Assembly (NCBI GenBank): GCA_030593145.1
Contig: JAUVHU010000007.1
Coordinates: forward strand, 1 to 57,529
DNA length: 57,529 nucleotides
From: Desulfobacteraceae bacterium
GTDB lineage: Bacteria > Desulfobacterota > Desulfobacteria > Desulfobacterales > ETH-SRB1
Direction of reading: 5' to 3'
The notes below the pieces were generated by a model. The model was not told the origin of the DNA. It worked only from the letters and a program-made list of their open reading frames with translations, and did no database searches. A program made the translations under genes and the position numbers. Of this stretch, positions 1-9,617 are shown one piece after another. How positions within the stretch are numbered: position 1 is the first letter of the stretch; each line of letters begins with the position of its first letter.

Positions 1-146
1 ATAGAGAAGCAATGCAGAAAAACATTGCAGAAGCAATTCAAATTGAGCCAAGTAGAGTAAATGTCAAATCAACTACCTCTGAAGGACTTGGAATGATCGG
101 AAAAGGAGAAGGGATAGCCGCAATGTGCATTGTGCTGCTCACTTAA
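1..146 (+). CDS. ispF: 2-C-methyl-D-erythritol 2,4-cyclodiphosphate synthase, C-terminal end (5' truncated by window)
   Basis: The first complete codon is at base 3 and the reading frame ends with TAA at 144-146. The visible 47 residues contain NVKSTTSEGLGMIGKGEGIA, which matches the conserved IspF C-terminus (usual form NVKATT-x-LGFxGRxEGIA). IspF makes MEcPP in the cytosolic non-mevalonate isoprenoid pathway. The cysS start lies 8 bases after the stop, so the two are probably co-transcribed, a common arrangement. Two further genes of isoprenoid synthesis (ispA, dxs) lie about 34 kb downstream. The start is outside the window. Confidence 0.85.
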   Translation, partial: REAMQKNIAEAIQIEPSRVNVKSTTSEGLGMIGKGEGIAAMCIVLLT

Positions 147-154
147 AAAAAACT

Positions 155-1594
155 ATGACTCTTCGAATATATAATACATTAAACAGAAAAAAAGAAATTT
201 TTAAACCTATAAAACAGGGCAGGGTAGGCATATATGTGTGCGGACCTACTGTTTATGATTCCTGTCATATAGGACATGCAAGATCGATTATTACATTTGA
301 TGTTATAGTTCGGTATTTAAAAACAAATGGCTATGATGTAACTCATGTAAGAAATTTTACTGACATTGATGATAAAATCATAAACAGAGCTAATGAGCTG
401 GGCATAGACACCCGTGAGCTTGCCGATAAATATATAAAGGAATTCTATGAGGATATGGATGCCCTGAATGTTGAAAGGGCTACAATCGAACCCAGGGCAA
501 CAGATCATATTGATCAGATAATTAAAGTTATCGAGAGGTTGATTGAAAAGGGAATTGCGTACCAGATAGACAATGATGTTTATTATGCTGTCGAATCGTT
601 TAAGGACTATGGAAAACTTTCCGGCCGGAAACTAAAAGATATGGAGGCCGGCGCCAGGGTCAAAATCGATAAAAGGAAACATAATCCTTTTGATTTTGCT
701 TTGTGGAAATCGTCAAAGCCCGGAGAACCGTCCTGGGACAGCCCGTGGGGCAAGGGGAGGCCAGGATGGCACATTGAATGTTCAGCCATGAGCGTTGAAT
801 ATTTAGGGGAAACCTTTGATATACATGGAGGAGGAAAAGATCTTATATTTCCGCATCATGAAAATGAAATTGCCCAGTCTGAAGGAGCATTTGAAAAGCC
901 CTTTGTGAACTACTGGATTCACAACGGATTTGTAAATATTAATAAAGAGAAAATGTCAAAATCTCTTGGCAATTTTTTAATGATAAAGGATATAGTAAAA
1001 AAATATAATCCCGAAGCTGTCCGTCTTTTTCTTCTTTCAAATCACTACCGAAGCCCTATAGATTTTACAGACCAGGCACTGTTTGAGGCGAGTTCAGGAC
1101 TGGATAAGATTTATTCGCTGCTTGATCGTGTGGAGAAACAGATAGGGAACAGATCAGATAATGATGATATTTCGCAGAATGCATTCTGGGAACAATTTTG
1201 CCGGGCCATGGATGATGATTTTAATACCGCCCTTGGCATAGGCATTCTTTTTGATGCTGTCAGGAAGGTAAATCGGTTGCTGGATGATAATAAAAGTTTG
1301 TCTAATGATGCGATAAAAACCGTGCTGTCATATAGAGCGGATATTTATAAAATGGCCGGCGTCCTTGGTATAATTACAAAATCGCCTGAAGCCTATTTTG
1401 CCGAAAAAAAATCACGCGGGCTTGAGGAAAAATCTATTGATCCTGAAATGATTGAAGCAATGATAAAGGAGCGGGTTACGGCAAGAAAGACAAAGGATTG
1501 GTCAAAGGCGGATAATATCAGAAAGCAGCTTGAAGATATGAACATAATTATTGAAGACAGTTCCGAGGGTACTGTTTGGAAGGTGAAAAATTAA
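155..1594 (+). CDS. cysS: Cysteinyl-tRNA synthetase
   Basis: This is a class I aminoacyl-tRNA synthetase that charges tRNA-Cys in the cytosol. The protein is 479 residues, normal for CysRS. Visible family marks are the N-terminal YVCGPTVYD with a zinc-ligand Cys, the HIGH-type signature CHIGHARS, the zinc-site stretches WHIECSAM and FPHHENE, and the KMSKS loop KMSKSLGNF. The frame is open from 125, but the ATG at 155 (MTLRIYNTL) is chosen because family members begin there and because 125-154 lies inside the end of ispF. It is probably co-transcribed with ispF. Confidence 0.97.
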   Translation: MTLRIYNTLNRKKEIFKPIKQGRVGIYVCGPTVYDSCHIGHARSIITFDVIVRYLKTNGYDVTHVRNFTDIDDKIINRANELGIDTRELADKYIKEFYEDMDALNVERATIEPRATDHIDQIIKVIERLIEKGIAYQIDNDVYYAVESFKDYGKLSGRKLKDMEAGARVKIDKRKHNPFDFALWKSSKPGEPSWDSPWGKGRPGWHIECSAMSVEYLGETFDIHGGGKDLIFPHHENEIAQSEGAFEKPFVNYWIHNGFVNINKEKMSKSLGNFLMIKDIVKKYNPEAVRLFLLSNHYRSPIDFTDQALFEASSGLDKIYSLLDRVEKQIGNRSDNDDISQNAFWEQFCRAMDDDFNTALGIGILFDAVRKVNRLLDDNKSLSNDAIKTVLSYRADIYKMAGVLGIITKSPEAYFAEKKSRGLEEKSIDPEMIEAMIKERVTARKTKDWSKADNIRKQLEDMNIIIEDSSEGTVWKVKN

Positions 1595-1695
1595 AGTTAT
1601 AAGTGTCTAAAGTTAAGGTACGCCTTCGGTGTGCTGATTGATAATCAAAGCCACAGGAGCTTGTCTCTTTCCTAACACTTAATACATTTTGCATT

Positions 1696-3684
1696 ATGCT
1701 ATCCTTTAAGCTTGTCTCAGATTTCACTCCAAAAGGCGATCAACCAAACGCTATAGAATTGTTAAGCAACAGTATTTTGTCAGGCAACAAACACCAGGTA
1801 CTTCTGGGAGTTACAGGGTCAGGCAAAACATTTACTGTGGCTAATATTATTAAAAAGATTGAAAAGCCGACCCTTGTTTTAGCTCCCAACAAAACACTCG
1901 CGGCCCAGCTTTATAGCGAATTTAAGCAGCTATTTCCTGAAAATGCCGTTGAATACTTTGTTAGCTACTATGATTATTATCAGCCTGAAGCATATATTCC
2001 TTCCAGCGACACCTACATTCAAAAAGATTCCTCAATAAATGAAATGATAGACAAGTTGCGTCATTCCGCGACAAAATCTGTGCTTACACGCAGAGATGTT
2101 ATTGTAGTGGCAAGTGTGTCATGTATTTTCGGTCTTGGCTCTCCTGAAGATTATTTCTCCATGCGGGTTTATGTTGAAAATAATATGGAACTTGATCGAA
2201 GCAAACTTCTTTCAGATCTTGTCGCAATGCATTACGAACGAAATGATGTCGATTTTCACAGGGGAACATTCAGGGTAAGAGGGGACAGGGTTGAAATATT
2301 TCCGGCTTATGAAGATGATAATGCGATTCGAATAGATTTTTTTGGTGATCAAATTGAAGGAATTGCGGAAATTGATCCGCTGAGAGGCAATGTAATTAAG
2401 CGTTTGCAAAAGACTGCCATATATCCTGCCAGCCATTATGTTACTCAACAGAAAACACTAAAAAGGGCAATTAAAGCAATTGTAAATGAACTTAAGGACC
2501 GGGTTAATTACTTCAGAAATGAAAACAAACTGATAGAGGCTCAGCGGATTGAAGAGAGAACTAATTTTGATCTTGAGATGATGATGGAGCTGGGCTACTG
2601 CAACGGTATTGAAAACTATTCGCGCCATTTGACCGGAAGAGCTCCTGGAGAACCGCCGCCGACCCTTTTTGATTATTTCCCTGACGACTTACTGGTATGT
2701 ATTGACGAAAGTCATATTGCCGTGCCCCAGATTCGCGCCATGTACAAGGGTGACAGGTCTCGCAAGACAACTCTTGTAGAATATGGTTTCAGGTTGCCGT
2801 CAGCTATTGATAACCGGCCTCTTAAATTCGAAGAGTTCGAATCAAAGGTATCACAGGTTCTCTACCTATCCGCGACACCTGCAGAATACGAGCTTGACAG
2901 AGGAAAAGGCGCTATTGCGGAACAAATAGTAAGACCCACCGGGCTTATAGATCCTCAAATAGATGTCAGAAAAGCCAAAAATCAGGTTGACGACCTTTTT
3001 GATGAAATTCAAATACACTGTAACAGGAATGAAAGAGTCCTGGTAACTACTTTAACAAAGCGTATGGCCGAAGACCTCACAGAATACTATTCTGACTTGG
3101 GAATAAGGGCGCGCTATCTTCATGCAGACATAAGCACACTGGAAAGGGTGGATATAATAAATGATCTTAGAGCCGGTAAGTTTGATGTCCTTGTCGGCAT
3201 AAATCTTCTTCGCGAGGGGCTTGACATCCCGGAGGTTTCACTTGTTGCCATCCTTGATGCCGACAAGGAAGGTTTTCTTCGTTCAGCAAGATCGCTTATT
3301 CAAACATGCGGCCGTGCTTCCAGAAATGTTCATGGAACGGTAATAATGTATGCCGATAATATTACAAAGTCGATGAAACAGGCAATAGATGAAACAAACC
3401 GTCGAAGAAAAATTCAGAAAGCTTATAACAAGAAAAACAATATTACACCAACCACCATTAAGAAAAATATTTCATCCATCTTTGGCTCATTATATACTCT
3501 TGATGATATCGCTACAGATAAGGTTGCGGAAGCTATTGCCGCATATGAATCCTTAGACAATATCGATGATATTATTAAATCTTTGGAAAAAGAAATGGCT
3601 CAGGCGGCAAAGGATCTTGAATTTGAAAAAGCAGGCGAACTTCGTGATCAGATAAAAGAGCTGAAAAGGATAGCGCTTTATTAA
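1696..3684 (+). CDS. uvrB: Excinuclease ABC subunit B
   Basis: This is the DNA-damage verification helicase of nucleotide excision repair; it works with UvrA and UvrC. The 662 residues match the family length. Motifs in order are Walker A GVTGSGKT near residue 38, the beta-hairpin region with [22 protein letters not shown] (Walker B, in [13 protein letters not shown]), the helicase motif [19 protein letters not shown], the QTCGRASRN arginine-finger region, and a C-terminal UVR coiled coil ([20 protein letters not shown]). No clear ribosome binding site precedes the ATG at 1696, so the start may be a few codons off. The TAA stop abuts a foldback element that begins at 3684/3685. Confidence 0.97.
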   Translation: MLSFKLVSDFTPKGDQPNAIELLSNSILSGNKHQVLLGVTGSGKTFTVANIIKKIEKPTLVLAPNKTLAAQLYSEFKQLFPENAVEYFVSYYDYYQPEAYIPSSDTYIQKDSSINEMIDKLRHSATKSVLTRRDVIVVASVSCIFGLGSPEDYFSMRVYVENNMELDRSKLLSDLVAMHYERNDVDFHRGTFRVRGDRVEIFPAYEDDNAIRIDFFGDQIEGIAEIDPLRGNVIKRLQKTAIYPASHYVTQQKTLKRAIKAIVNELKDRVNYFRNENKLIEAQRIEERTNFDLEMMMELGYCNGIENYSRHLTGRAPGEPPPTLFDYFPDDLLVCIDESHIAVPQIRAMYKGDRSRKTTLVEYGFRLPSAIDNRPLKFEEFESKVSQVLYLSATPAEYELDRGKGAIAEQIVRPTGLIDPQIDVRKAKNQVDDLFDEIQIHCNRNERVLVTTLTKRMAEDLTEYYSDLGIRARYLHADISTLERVDIINDLRAGKFDVLVGINLLREGLDIPEVSLVAILDADKEGFLRSARSLIQTCGRASRNVHGTVIMYADNITKSMKQAIDETNRRRKIQKAYNKKNNITPTTIKKNISSIFGSLYTLDDIATDKVAEAIAAYESLDNIDDIIKSLEKEMAQAAKDLEFEKAGELRDQIKELKRIALY

Positions 3685-3842
3685 GGGTCTCGGCAAGAAA
3701 TAATTACACATCTTGCTTGTCTTTTAGCCCGTCTACCACGTTACATCCGCTGGCACATATCTCGATATGCACCGGCGGATGTGCCTTGTAGACGAACCAA
3801 AATCCGGCGCAATCTTGTGTAATTATTTCTTGCCGCGACCCT
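3684..3842. repeat. Foldback (MITE-like) element touching the uvrB stop
   Basis: About 26-bp terminal inverted repeats are visible. The left arm (3685-3710) reads gggtctcggcaagaaataat and the right arm (3816-3841) is its complement with one mismatch. Nested inside are gtctac/gtagac and acatccgc/gcggatgt pairs, so almost the whole 158 bp can fold. A TA dinucleotide flanks both sides (3682-3683 and 3842-3843), compatible with a 2-bp target duplication. No coding potential is seen. It may serve as the uvrB transcription terminator. No second copy was found in this window. Confidence 0.6.
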
Positions 3843-4018
3843 AACGCGGCGGTTGCACAGAATTTGCTTTTAAAGCGAATAAAAGATATGATCATTACAA
3901 CAAGCAGTTAACAAGATATGGAACCATGAACTAAAAAAGGATTTAGCTGTTCCAATTTTGACAATACAAACTTATAAACTAAGGAATGTCCCATAAATAC
4001 CCAATGTAGGGAGACACA

Positions 4019-4915
4019 ATGACAACACTTTGGAAGATTGCTTGCCAGGAAGACAAGTATCCAGGAATGTGGCGACGATGGTTCAAAAACCAGTGCGTCG
4101 CTGTTGGATGGCCGAAAGAACGAGGCTATAAACTAAATGGAAAGAGTGAGGGAAGCAGCAAAGGTTGGAGCGCTGCACGTAATGCCATCAAGAAAATGGC
4201 CATTGGAGACCTTGTCCTTGTCACTTTGAGAGGTCACAGGATTGGAAAACTGGGAGAGATTGTTGGAAAAAGAATTGAAGATAACGAATGGGATCCTCTT
4301 GTTCCTCCAGGACATCAGATACCTCATGGAGATAAGGGCAGACGAATCTTGGTTCGATGGGAGTTGACAACAGGCCCTGAAGATCCTGATATGGTCATCC
4401 AAATTCCACCTGAATTTACGTTTACGAATGGGGAGCTGCGTCCAACGATAAGTAAAATACGTTCCCGAACAGTAGCTCAAGTACGCAAGTTAATGAATGA
4501 CCCACGCAATTGGGTTGGCCTACTGGGCAAGTTCGGGTATGAAAAAGCATTGTCCGATTACATAGCTACTTATCCCAATCATTTAGAAGATGGACTTCTG
4601 CCCCACCCAAATATGAAGATCAGGGAAATGGTATTCGATGACAAGTCACGTCTTGATGTTTTGTTATTAGATCGCCGAGGAATACCTGTTATCGTTGAAT
4701 GCAAGCAACATGCGGCATCAATTAAACACATTAATCAGCTTCGCCAATATGTCTTGAAGCTGCAAGAACAAATAGAACAAAAAGCAAGAGGAATTCTGGT
4801 ACACTCCGGAGCCCAGAAACTTGCTACAGACATAATCCGAGCGGCAAAGAAACGACCGAAAATCGAAATTGTTTGTTATAGGTTGAGAGTCGAATTTACA
4901 CGATCAACGACATAG
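4019..4915 (+). CDS. PUA/EVE-like N-terminal domain with C-terminal NucS-type PD-(D/E)XK nuclease
   Basis: The 298-residue protein has two parts. Residues 1-105 (WKIACQEDKYPGMWRRW, then a basic stretch and IGDLVLVTLRGHRIGKLGEI) resemble the PUA/EVE-like modules that sense modified bases and often sit at the N-terminus of restriction-type proteins. The C-terminal part carries a PD-(D/E)XK core: D near 212 (SRLDVLLLD) and E226-x-K228 (VIVECKQ), followed by a helix with Gln residues (HINQLRQYVLKLQEQ), as in NucS/DUF91-type nucleases. The ribosome binding site agggagaca precedes the ATG. A SIR2-effector gene follows on the same strand 181 bp later, so the pair may be one defence unit. Motif-level evidence supports the nuclease; the modified-base role is inference. 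Confidence 0.72.
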   Translation: MTTLWKIACQEDKYPGMWRRWFKNQCVAVGWPKERGYKLNGKSEGSSKGWSAARNAIKKMAIGDLVLVTLRGHRIGKLGEIVGKRIEDNEWDPLVPPGHQIPHGDKGRRILVRWELTTGPEDPDMVIQIPPEFTFTNGELRPTISKIRSRTVAQVRKLMNDPRNWVGLLGKFGYEKALSDYIATYPNHLEDGLLPHPNMKIREMVFDDKSRLDVLLLDRRGIPVIVECKQHAASIKHINQLRQYVLKLQEQIEQKARGILVHSGAQKLATDIIRAAKKRPKIEIVCYRLRVEFTRSTT

Positions 4916-5096
4916 GGCAGCGAACAAAATGCTTGAGGTGGACCGGGAAAAGTCGTGCCGTTTTTAAAAGATATCAGCAAATCAAACCTTTTGATTTCTT
5001 TATAGTATTTTGGTCATCGTTTCCCGGCTTCTCAACTTTCCGTTCGACTATCTTAAAAAACTGATAAATGAAGATGGCATAGGTAATGGTTTCCTG

Positions 5097-8000
5097 ATGA
5101 AGTTTATTGCACGTAAAGGCGCACCTAATATTCCGTTAGAGCTGATTGAGGCTCAGGAAACAGGAAATCTAGTATTCTTCTGTGGTGCGGGTGTTTCCTA
5201 TGCGGCTGGTCTTCCAGGGTTTGCTGGTTTGGTCAATAATGTATACGATAGCCTTGGTGAGGCAAAGTTAGATTCAGAGGCAAAAGCTATTAAAGCTGGG
5301 CTTTATGACCGTGCCCTTGGGTTACTAGAAGCAAGAATTATCGGCGATAGTAAACAAGGGGTTAATCTTGTTAGGAGAGCAATTGTCGAAGAGTTAACCA
5401 TTGCTGATGGTGCCGATTTACAAAATCATAAGGCGATTTTACAACTATCAAAAACAGCTAACCGAAAGTACCGTTTGGTCACTACCAATGTAGATCATGG
5501 TTTTTTAAAAGTTGATCCGGCCATCCGAGTAATGATTGACGCTGCGCCTAAGCTGCCGGTTCCAAAACCGCACAAGTGGACGAGCGTGGTCCATTTGCAC
5601 GGTATAATTGACGGTGACGACCCCAATGGCGAGCAGTTAATCTTTACCAGTGGTGACTTTGGCTCAGCATACTTAACCGAGCGCTGGGCAAGTAAATTTA
5701 TTACGGAGCTGTTTAGTCATTTTACTGTTTTTTTTGTTGGCTATAGCGTCAATGACCCGGTTATTCGTTACATGACGGATGCCATTGCCGCAGAAAGGCT
5801 GCGCGGATACGAAGTTTTCAAACAACCCTATGTGCTTGCACACACCACGCCATCGCAGCGGCCTGAAAATGAAAATACTTGGCGAGCAATGGGTATTGAG
5901 CCGGTCTTGTATACTTACTCACATAATAATTTGTATAACACTCTTAAGGAGTGGGGTAATTATATTAGAGATGGTTTGAATGCAAAAGCGCGAATCGTCA
6001 TCAAAGAAGCACCAGGTGCCCCCCTGCCGCCTTATGACCAAGATCCAAGTGTGATACAGCTTATTGATGTGCTATCTGAGAAAACGAAGCCTAATCAGGA
6101 AAACGTTACGGGGTATCCTGCAAGAATATTCAGCGAATTAGATAATCCGCCCGCACCAATTGAGTGGTTGCCGGTACTCCATAAAAAGGGATTATTATCT
6201 ATCGCCAGTCAGAGTAACCTTGTATATCCAGTAAATTGGTCATCATATGAATCTAACCTATTAAGTCCAAATAAAATCTCATTTAATCTGTGGTGTTGGT
6301 TGCTGCGCCATCTTGAAAATGACACTCTCATCCGCTGGATTATTGACCAAGGTTCGTGTTTACATCCAGAGCTTAAAAGTATCATTGAAAGACATATTAA
6401 TAGTAACCCACCTCAGGAACTGTATTTGCGGTTCTGGAAAATAGTAATTTCAGATTATGTGAACTGTGGAAGGAATCTTGAAAGTGACGGATACGGTCAT
6501 ATTAGGGCTCTTGGAAAAGGCATTGATCCATTGACTTTAGCTGAGTTTACTAAGCTGATGGAGCCATCTTTCAAACTTAGCAAATCAATTGATTTGTCTG
6601 GTCTATGGAGTGATGAAGATAATGAAGACCAAATTGTAAAAAGACCGCCATACGAAATTGAGGTAGTGATTGGCCTATCTGATTGGGTGTATAAAGAGCT
6701 AACCAAACTGGATGCCTACCCAAACGACTTGGTAAACTTATTACTCCCTGCTACCCAAGCCCTCATTAAAGCACTTGAATTCTGGGATTTTGCTGGTTTT
6801 GAAAATGAATTACATGATCGTAGTCATTGGGATATGGTGTCGATTTCGCCACATCCGCAAAATAGACGTTACAGCACCTGGGTTATCTTGATTGAACTTT
6901 GTCGAGATTTGTGGGAGGCCACATGGGAAAATAATAAAGTAAAAGCGCAATCCGTTCTGGATATATGGCGTTCATTTAAACACCCAGTATTTAGACGGCT
7001 TACGCTTCATGCTATGGCTGTTAAAGACGTAGCAAATCCAGATGTGATAGTTGATTATTTGCTTGAAGATAACGGCCAGTGGTTGTGGTCTTTGGCGACT
7101 CGCCGTGAAGTTTTTAGGCTGTTGGCTGTTTTATGGCCTGAACTTGATGAGGCAATTGCTGTACATTTGGCCAATACGATCCTCCAAGGACCGCCAAGAG
7201 AGATGTACCGCGCTGATCTCACCGAAGAAGAGTGGGAAGAGCGTTTTAATCGCGATGTATGGTTAATGCTTTCGAAGTTGCAGAGTTTCGGCGGGATCTT
7301 ACCCGCTAATGCGGTAGAATTGCTACAACAACTCACTTCAGAGTATCCTCTGTGGGCTTTACAGGAGAGAGATCGCGACGAATTTACTCACTGGATGGAG
7401 ACTGGATCGGGTCAGGGCCATGAGGTTGATACAACATCAGATGAGCTCTTTGAAAAAGAAGCATCAGATCTTGTCGAATATTTATCTCAGGAAGACCGGC
7501 AACTTGGCGAAGGCAGGATTGATCGCTTTAGAGTTGGCTGCAAAGACAACCGAGAAAAAGCCATTGAAGTTTTAAATCATTTGGCTGCCAGCGGCAATTG
7601 GGACAGGAGTATTTGGCATGCTGGACTGGTAGGACTTGCAGAGAGTGATAAGAATACTTGGGGAGAAATTGCGCCATTACTTAATAACGCAATGCCGGAA
7701 TTTTATCGTGAGGAGGGATGGCCTGTAGCACACTGGACTAAGAAAAATATTTCGTTAATTGAATGTGGGGTACCCGAAGAGCATTATTTTTGGATTATTT
7801 TTGAATCACTTCTGCATAATGTTTCGGATCGTGAAGAGCCAATTAGTAAGGCTGTTAATTACGCTATCAATCATCCAGTAGGCATTATTACTGAAGCGCT
7901 GATAGATAGGTTTAGTGTTTGCGGATTGAAGGTTGACGAAGGTATCCCGGATGGACCTCTGCAGGAGAGTGTAAATCAGCTTATCTCATCTGAGACTCAA

Positions 8001-8789
8001 GCATCAATTGCAGGAAAAATAATTCTCGCTTCCCGTTTACATTACTTTCATGCGATAGATCCTGGATGGGCAGAGGAGAATCTCATTCCTTTGTTTGATT
8101 GGGAAGGCTCAGAGCTTGCTGTATTGATTTGGCAAGGGTACCTGTGGAGCCCACGTATCTCAGCCGATTTGGCCATTGCCCTAAAAAATCACTTAGTAAA
8201 CGCAGTTAAGCATGTAGACCAAATAGGAGCCTCGGCAGAAAGGCTGATACAGTTATTCACTGTTGTCTGTTTGGAACACCCCGATTTGTACACAGCAAAA
8301 GAGCAACACGCTGTGTTGGTTGATGTAGGTATAGATGGTTTGGTTCATATCACAGATTTTTTCTGGCGTAGTGTTGGTGGAGATGCAAAAAGTGCGGATA
8401 ATTATTGGAAAAACCGGGTTCAGCCCTTCATGAAAAGAGCCTGGCCTAAAGCTGCGGAGTTTGTTTCCGATAAATCGTCTGAACATTTTTCTTTGATGGT
8501 AATAGAGTTGGATGATACTTTTGAAGAAGCTCTTGAATTTCTCTGGCCTTTCATTAAAGCGTTCTCTGATCTTTCCTTTTTATTAACCCATCTTGATGCG
8601 AAGGGCCTACCAGACCAACAGCCAAAAACGGTTTTGCGATTGCTTTCTAAAGTGTTCACTGCAGGATATCAATGGCCATCTAAAGAGTTCCGCAATGTTT
8701 TAAATCGGATAATACATGCAGACCCAACAATTGAAAATGAGCCCAACTACAGAAGCATGAACGATTACTTAGTGCAGCGTAACTTTTGA
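5097..8789 (+). CDS. SIR2-like (NADase-type) large defence protein, probably DUF4020 family
   Basis: The frame is open from a TTG at 5010, but the ATG at 5097 (MKFIARKGAPNIPLELIEA) is preferred because SIR2-type defence proteins of this size typically begin with such a segment. The product is 1230 residues. SIR2 marks are FFCGAGVS (residues 27-34), LVTTNVD (Asn about 130), VVHLHG (putative catalytic His about 165) and FVGYSVNDP (about 215). Residues 300-1230 are mostly helical with no recognised enzyme motif, fitting a sensor/repeat region. In known SIR2 anti-phage proteins the SIR2 part depletes NAD+ after infection; that role is inferred here. It lies downstream of the PUA/PD-(D/E)XK gene and ends in a strong terminator. 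Confidence 0.8.
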   Translation: MKFIARKGAPNIPLELIEAQETGNLVFFCGAGVSYAAGLPGFAGLVNNVYDSLGEAKLDSEAKAIKAGLYDRALGLLEARIIGDSKQGVNLVRRAIVEELTIADGADLQNHKAILQLSKTANRKYRLVTTNVDHGFLKVDPAIRVMIDAAPKLPVPKPHKWTSVVHLHGIIDGDDPNGEQLIFTSGDFGSAYLTERWASKFITELFSHFTVFFVGYSVNDPVIRYMTDAIAAERLRGYEVFKQPYVLAHTTPSQRPENENTWRAMGIEPVLYTYSHNNLYNTLKEWGNYIRDGLNAKARIVIKEAPGAPLPPYDQDPSVIQLIDVLSEKTKPNQENVTGYPARIFSELDNPPAPIEWLPVLHKKGLLSIASQSNLVYPVNWSSYESNLLSPNKISFNLWCWLLRHLENDTLIRWIIDQGSCLHPELKSIIERHINSNPPQELYLRFWKIVISDYVNCGRNLESDGYGHIRALGKGIDPLTLAEFTKLMEPSFKLSKSIDLSGLWSDEDNEDQIVKRPPYEIEVVIGLSDWVYKELTKLDAYPNDLVNLLLPATQALIKALEFWDFAGFENELHDRSHWDMVSISPHPQNRRYSTWVILIELCRDLWEATWENNKVKAQSVLDIWRSFKHPVFRRLTLHAMAVKDVANPDVIVDYLLEDNGQWLWSLATRREVFRLLAVLWPELDEAIAVHLANTILQGPPREMYRADLTEEEWEERFNRDVWLMLSKLQSFGGILPANAVELLQQLTSEYPLWALQERDRDEFTHWMETGSGQGHEVDTTSDELFEKEASDLVEYLSQEDRQLGEGRIDRFRVGCKDNREKAIEVLNHLAASGNWDRSIWHAGLVGLAESDKNTWGEIAPLLNNAMPEFYREEGWPVAHWTKKNISLIECGVPEEHYFWIIFESLLHNVSDREEPISKAVNYAINHPVGIITEALIDRFSVCGLKVDEGIPDGPLQESVNQLISSETQASIAGKIILASRLHYFHAIDPGWAEENLIPLFDWEGSELAVLIWQGYLWSPRISADLAIALKNHLVNAVKHVDQIGASAERLIQLFTVVCLEHPDLYTAKEQHAVLVDVGIDGLVHITDFFWRSVGGDAKSADNYWKNRVQPFMKRAWPKAAEFVSDKSSEHFSLMVIELDDTFEEALEFLWPFIKAFSDLSFLLTHLDAKGLPDQQPKTVLRLLSKVFTAGYQWPSKEFRNVLNRIIHADPTIENEPNYRSMNDYLVQRNF

Positions 8790-8808
8790 TCACAGGGAAA
8801 CAAAACAG

Positions 8809-8834
8809 AGGGCATTGGCTAATGCCCTTTGTTT
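8809..8834 (+). terminator. Rho-independent terminator after the SIR2 gene
   Basis: A perfect 8-bp stem (agggcatt 8809-8816, aatgccct 8821-8828) with the 4-base loop ggct is followed by ttgttt. It sits 20 bp after the SIR2 stop codon and so closes the defence block. Confidence 0.8.
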
Positions 8835-8962
8835 ATGTTATTAGAGAAAAAGGGATCAAGTCTACCTTTGACCCTTATTGTTAATTAGTCAAAATCCAAG
8901 CGGGCATAGAAGTTTAAGAATAAAGATAAAAAATCAGACGAAAAAAGAAAAAGTCGTTTGCC

Positions 8963-9316
8963 TTATTCACCTTTCTCCCAGAATCTCCACCACTTTCTCC
9001 GCATTTCGCGGGCTTCCTGACCTTTTTCAGAGCCTTTACCTAATTCTTTTTGTACCTGCTCAGCTTTCTTTTCACGCTGTTTTTCCAGACCCTTTTTTGC
9101 CTCCTTGCTTTTTTCCTCAGCCTGTTTAAGTCTTTTTTGCTCCATTTTCCTTATCTTTACAGCTTTATCACCTGCTTTCTCTTCCATTACCCCGCGATGT
9201 GTTCTGATATGTTCTCTTTTCTGACTACCTTTGCCTGTTCCGCCAGGCCCTTTAGCAAAAGCTGGCGCTGTGAACAAAAATACCAAAGCAATCAAAGTAG
9301 TAATTAATGCTTTCAT
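8963..9316 (-). CDS. Small secreted, highly charged coiled-coil protein
   Basis: The protein has 117 residues. The N-terminus (MKALITTLIALVFLFTAPAFAKG) is a clear Sec signal peptide with an APAFA cleavage site, so the product is predicted to be periplasmic or exported. The mature part is rich in Lys, Glu and Gln with heptad-like helices (KMEQKRLKQAEEKSKEAKKG) and ends with a Trp-rich tail (MRRKWWRFWEKGE). A good ribosome binding site (ggagga) precedes the ATG. Its function is not recognised. It is a host gene lying just outside the left attachment repeat of the integrated element. Confidence 0.7.
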   Translation of the reverse strand: MKALITTLIALVFLFTAPAFAKGPGGTGKGSQKREHIRTHRGVMEEKAGDKAVKIRKMEQKRLKQAEEKSKEAKKGLEKQREKKAEQVQKELGKGSEKGQEAREMRRKWWRFWEKGE

Positions 9317-9349
9317 GTTTTTCCTCCATTCACTTAGTTTTTAAATAGC

Positions 9350-9389
9350 ATAAAAATAAAAAAAGCTTGTCAATCAAAATGACAAGCTT
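9350..9389 (-). terminator. Original terminator of the tRNA-Val/tRNA-Asp unit, now separated from it
   Basis: A 10-bp stem (9363-9372 with 9380-9389) with a 7-base loop is followed on the minus strand by a long T tract (complement of 9350-9362). It lies 11 bp beyond the tRNA-Asp 3' fragment. Before the element inserted, it would have terminated the minus-strand tRNA transcript. Confidence 0.7.
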
Positions 9390-9400
9390 AAAAATTAATG

Positions 9401-9449
9401 TGGCGGGAGTGACGAGACTTGAACTCGCGACCTCCGGCTTGACAGGCCG
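9401..9449 (-). repeat. Left attachment site: 49-bp copy of the tRNA-Asp 3' part
   Basis: The 49 bases are identical to 19270-19318, the 3' 49 bases of tRNA-Asp read on the minus strand, including the CCA end, T arm and most of the anticodon arm. Identity stops at 9450. This is the displaced tRNA fragment left by site-specific integration. The intact tRNA lies at the other end of the element. Confidence 0.95.
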
Positions 9450-9566
9450 TAACGATATGCTTACCGCTATTTACCTGCAATTCCTAAAACCCCTTAATTT
9501 ATAAGCATTATTTAATATTACTTTTATCTTGACTTACCATTTTTTACTCTGATATATACAAAATAT

Positions 9567-9587
9567 GTTGGGTATAGTGTTGGGTAT
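9567..9587 (+). promoter_or_regulatory. Putative integrase arm-type binding site, left end
   Basis: Two copies of gttgggtat (9567-9575 and 9579-9587) lie with a 12-bp period. The same pair with the same spacing and orientation occurs at 19191-19211, near the other att repeat. Such paired short repeats inside both ends are what arm-type sites of tyrosine integrases look like. The position just upstream of the integrase gene also allows autoregulation. Confidence 0.6.
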
Positions 9588-9617
9588 AGAATTTTTATTT
9601 TAATCGGAGGTCTTAAA

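Noticed and set aside
3950-4018. Promoter for the PUA/PD-(D/E)XK gene
   Set aside because: ttgaca and tataaa are present but only 9 bp apart, so a standard sigma-70 promoter cannot be supported.
8878-9307. Two overlapping plus-strand ORFs (83 and 85 codons)
   Set aside because: They oppose the secreted charged protein, which has a signal peptide and a good ribosome binding site on the minus strand.
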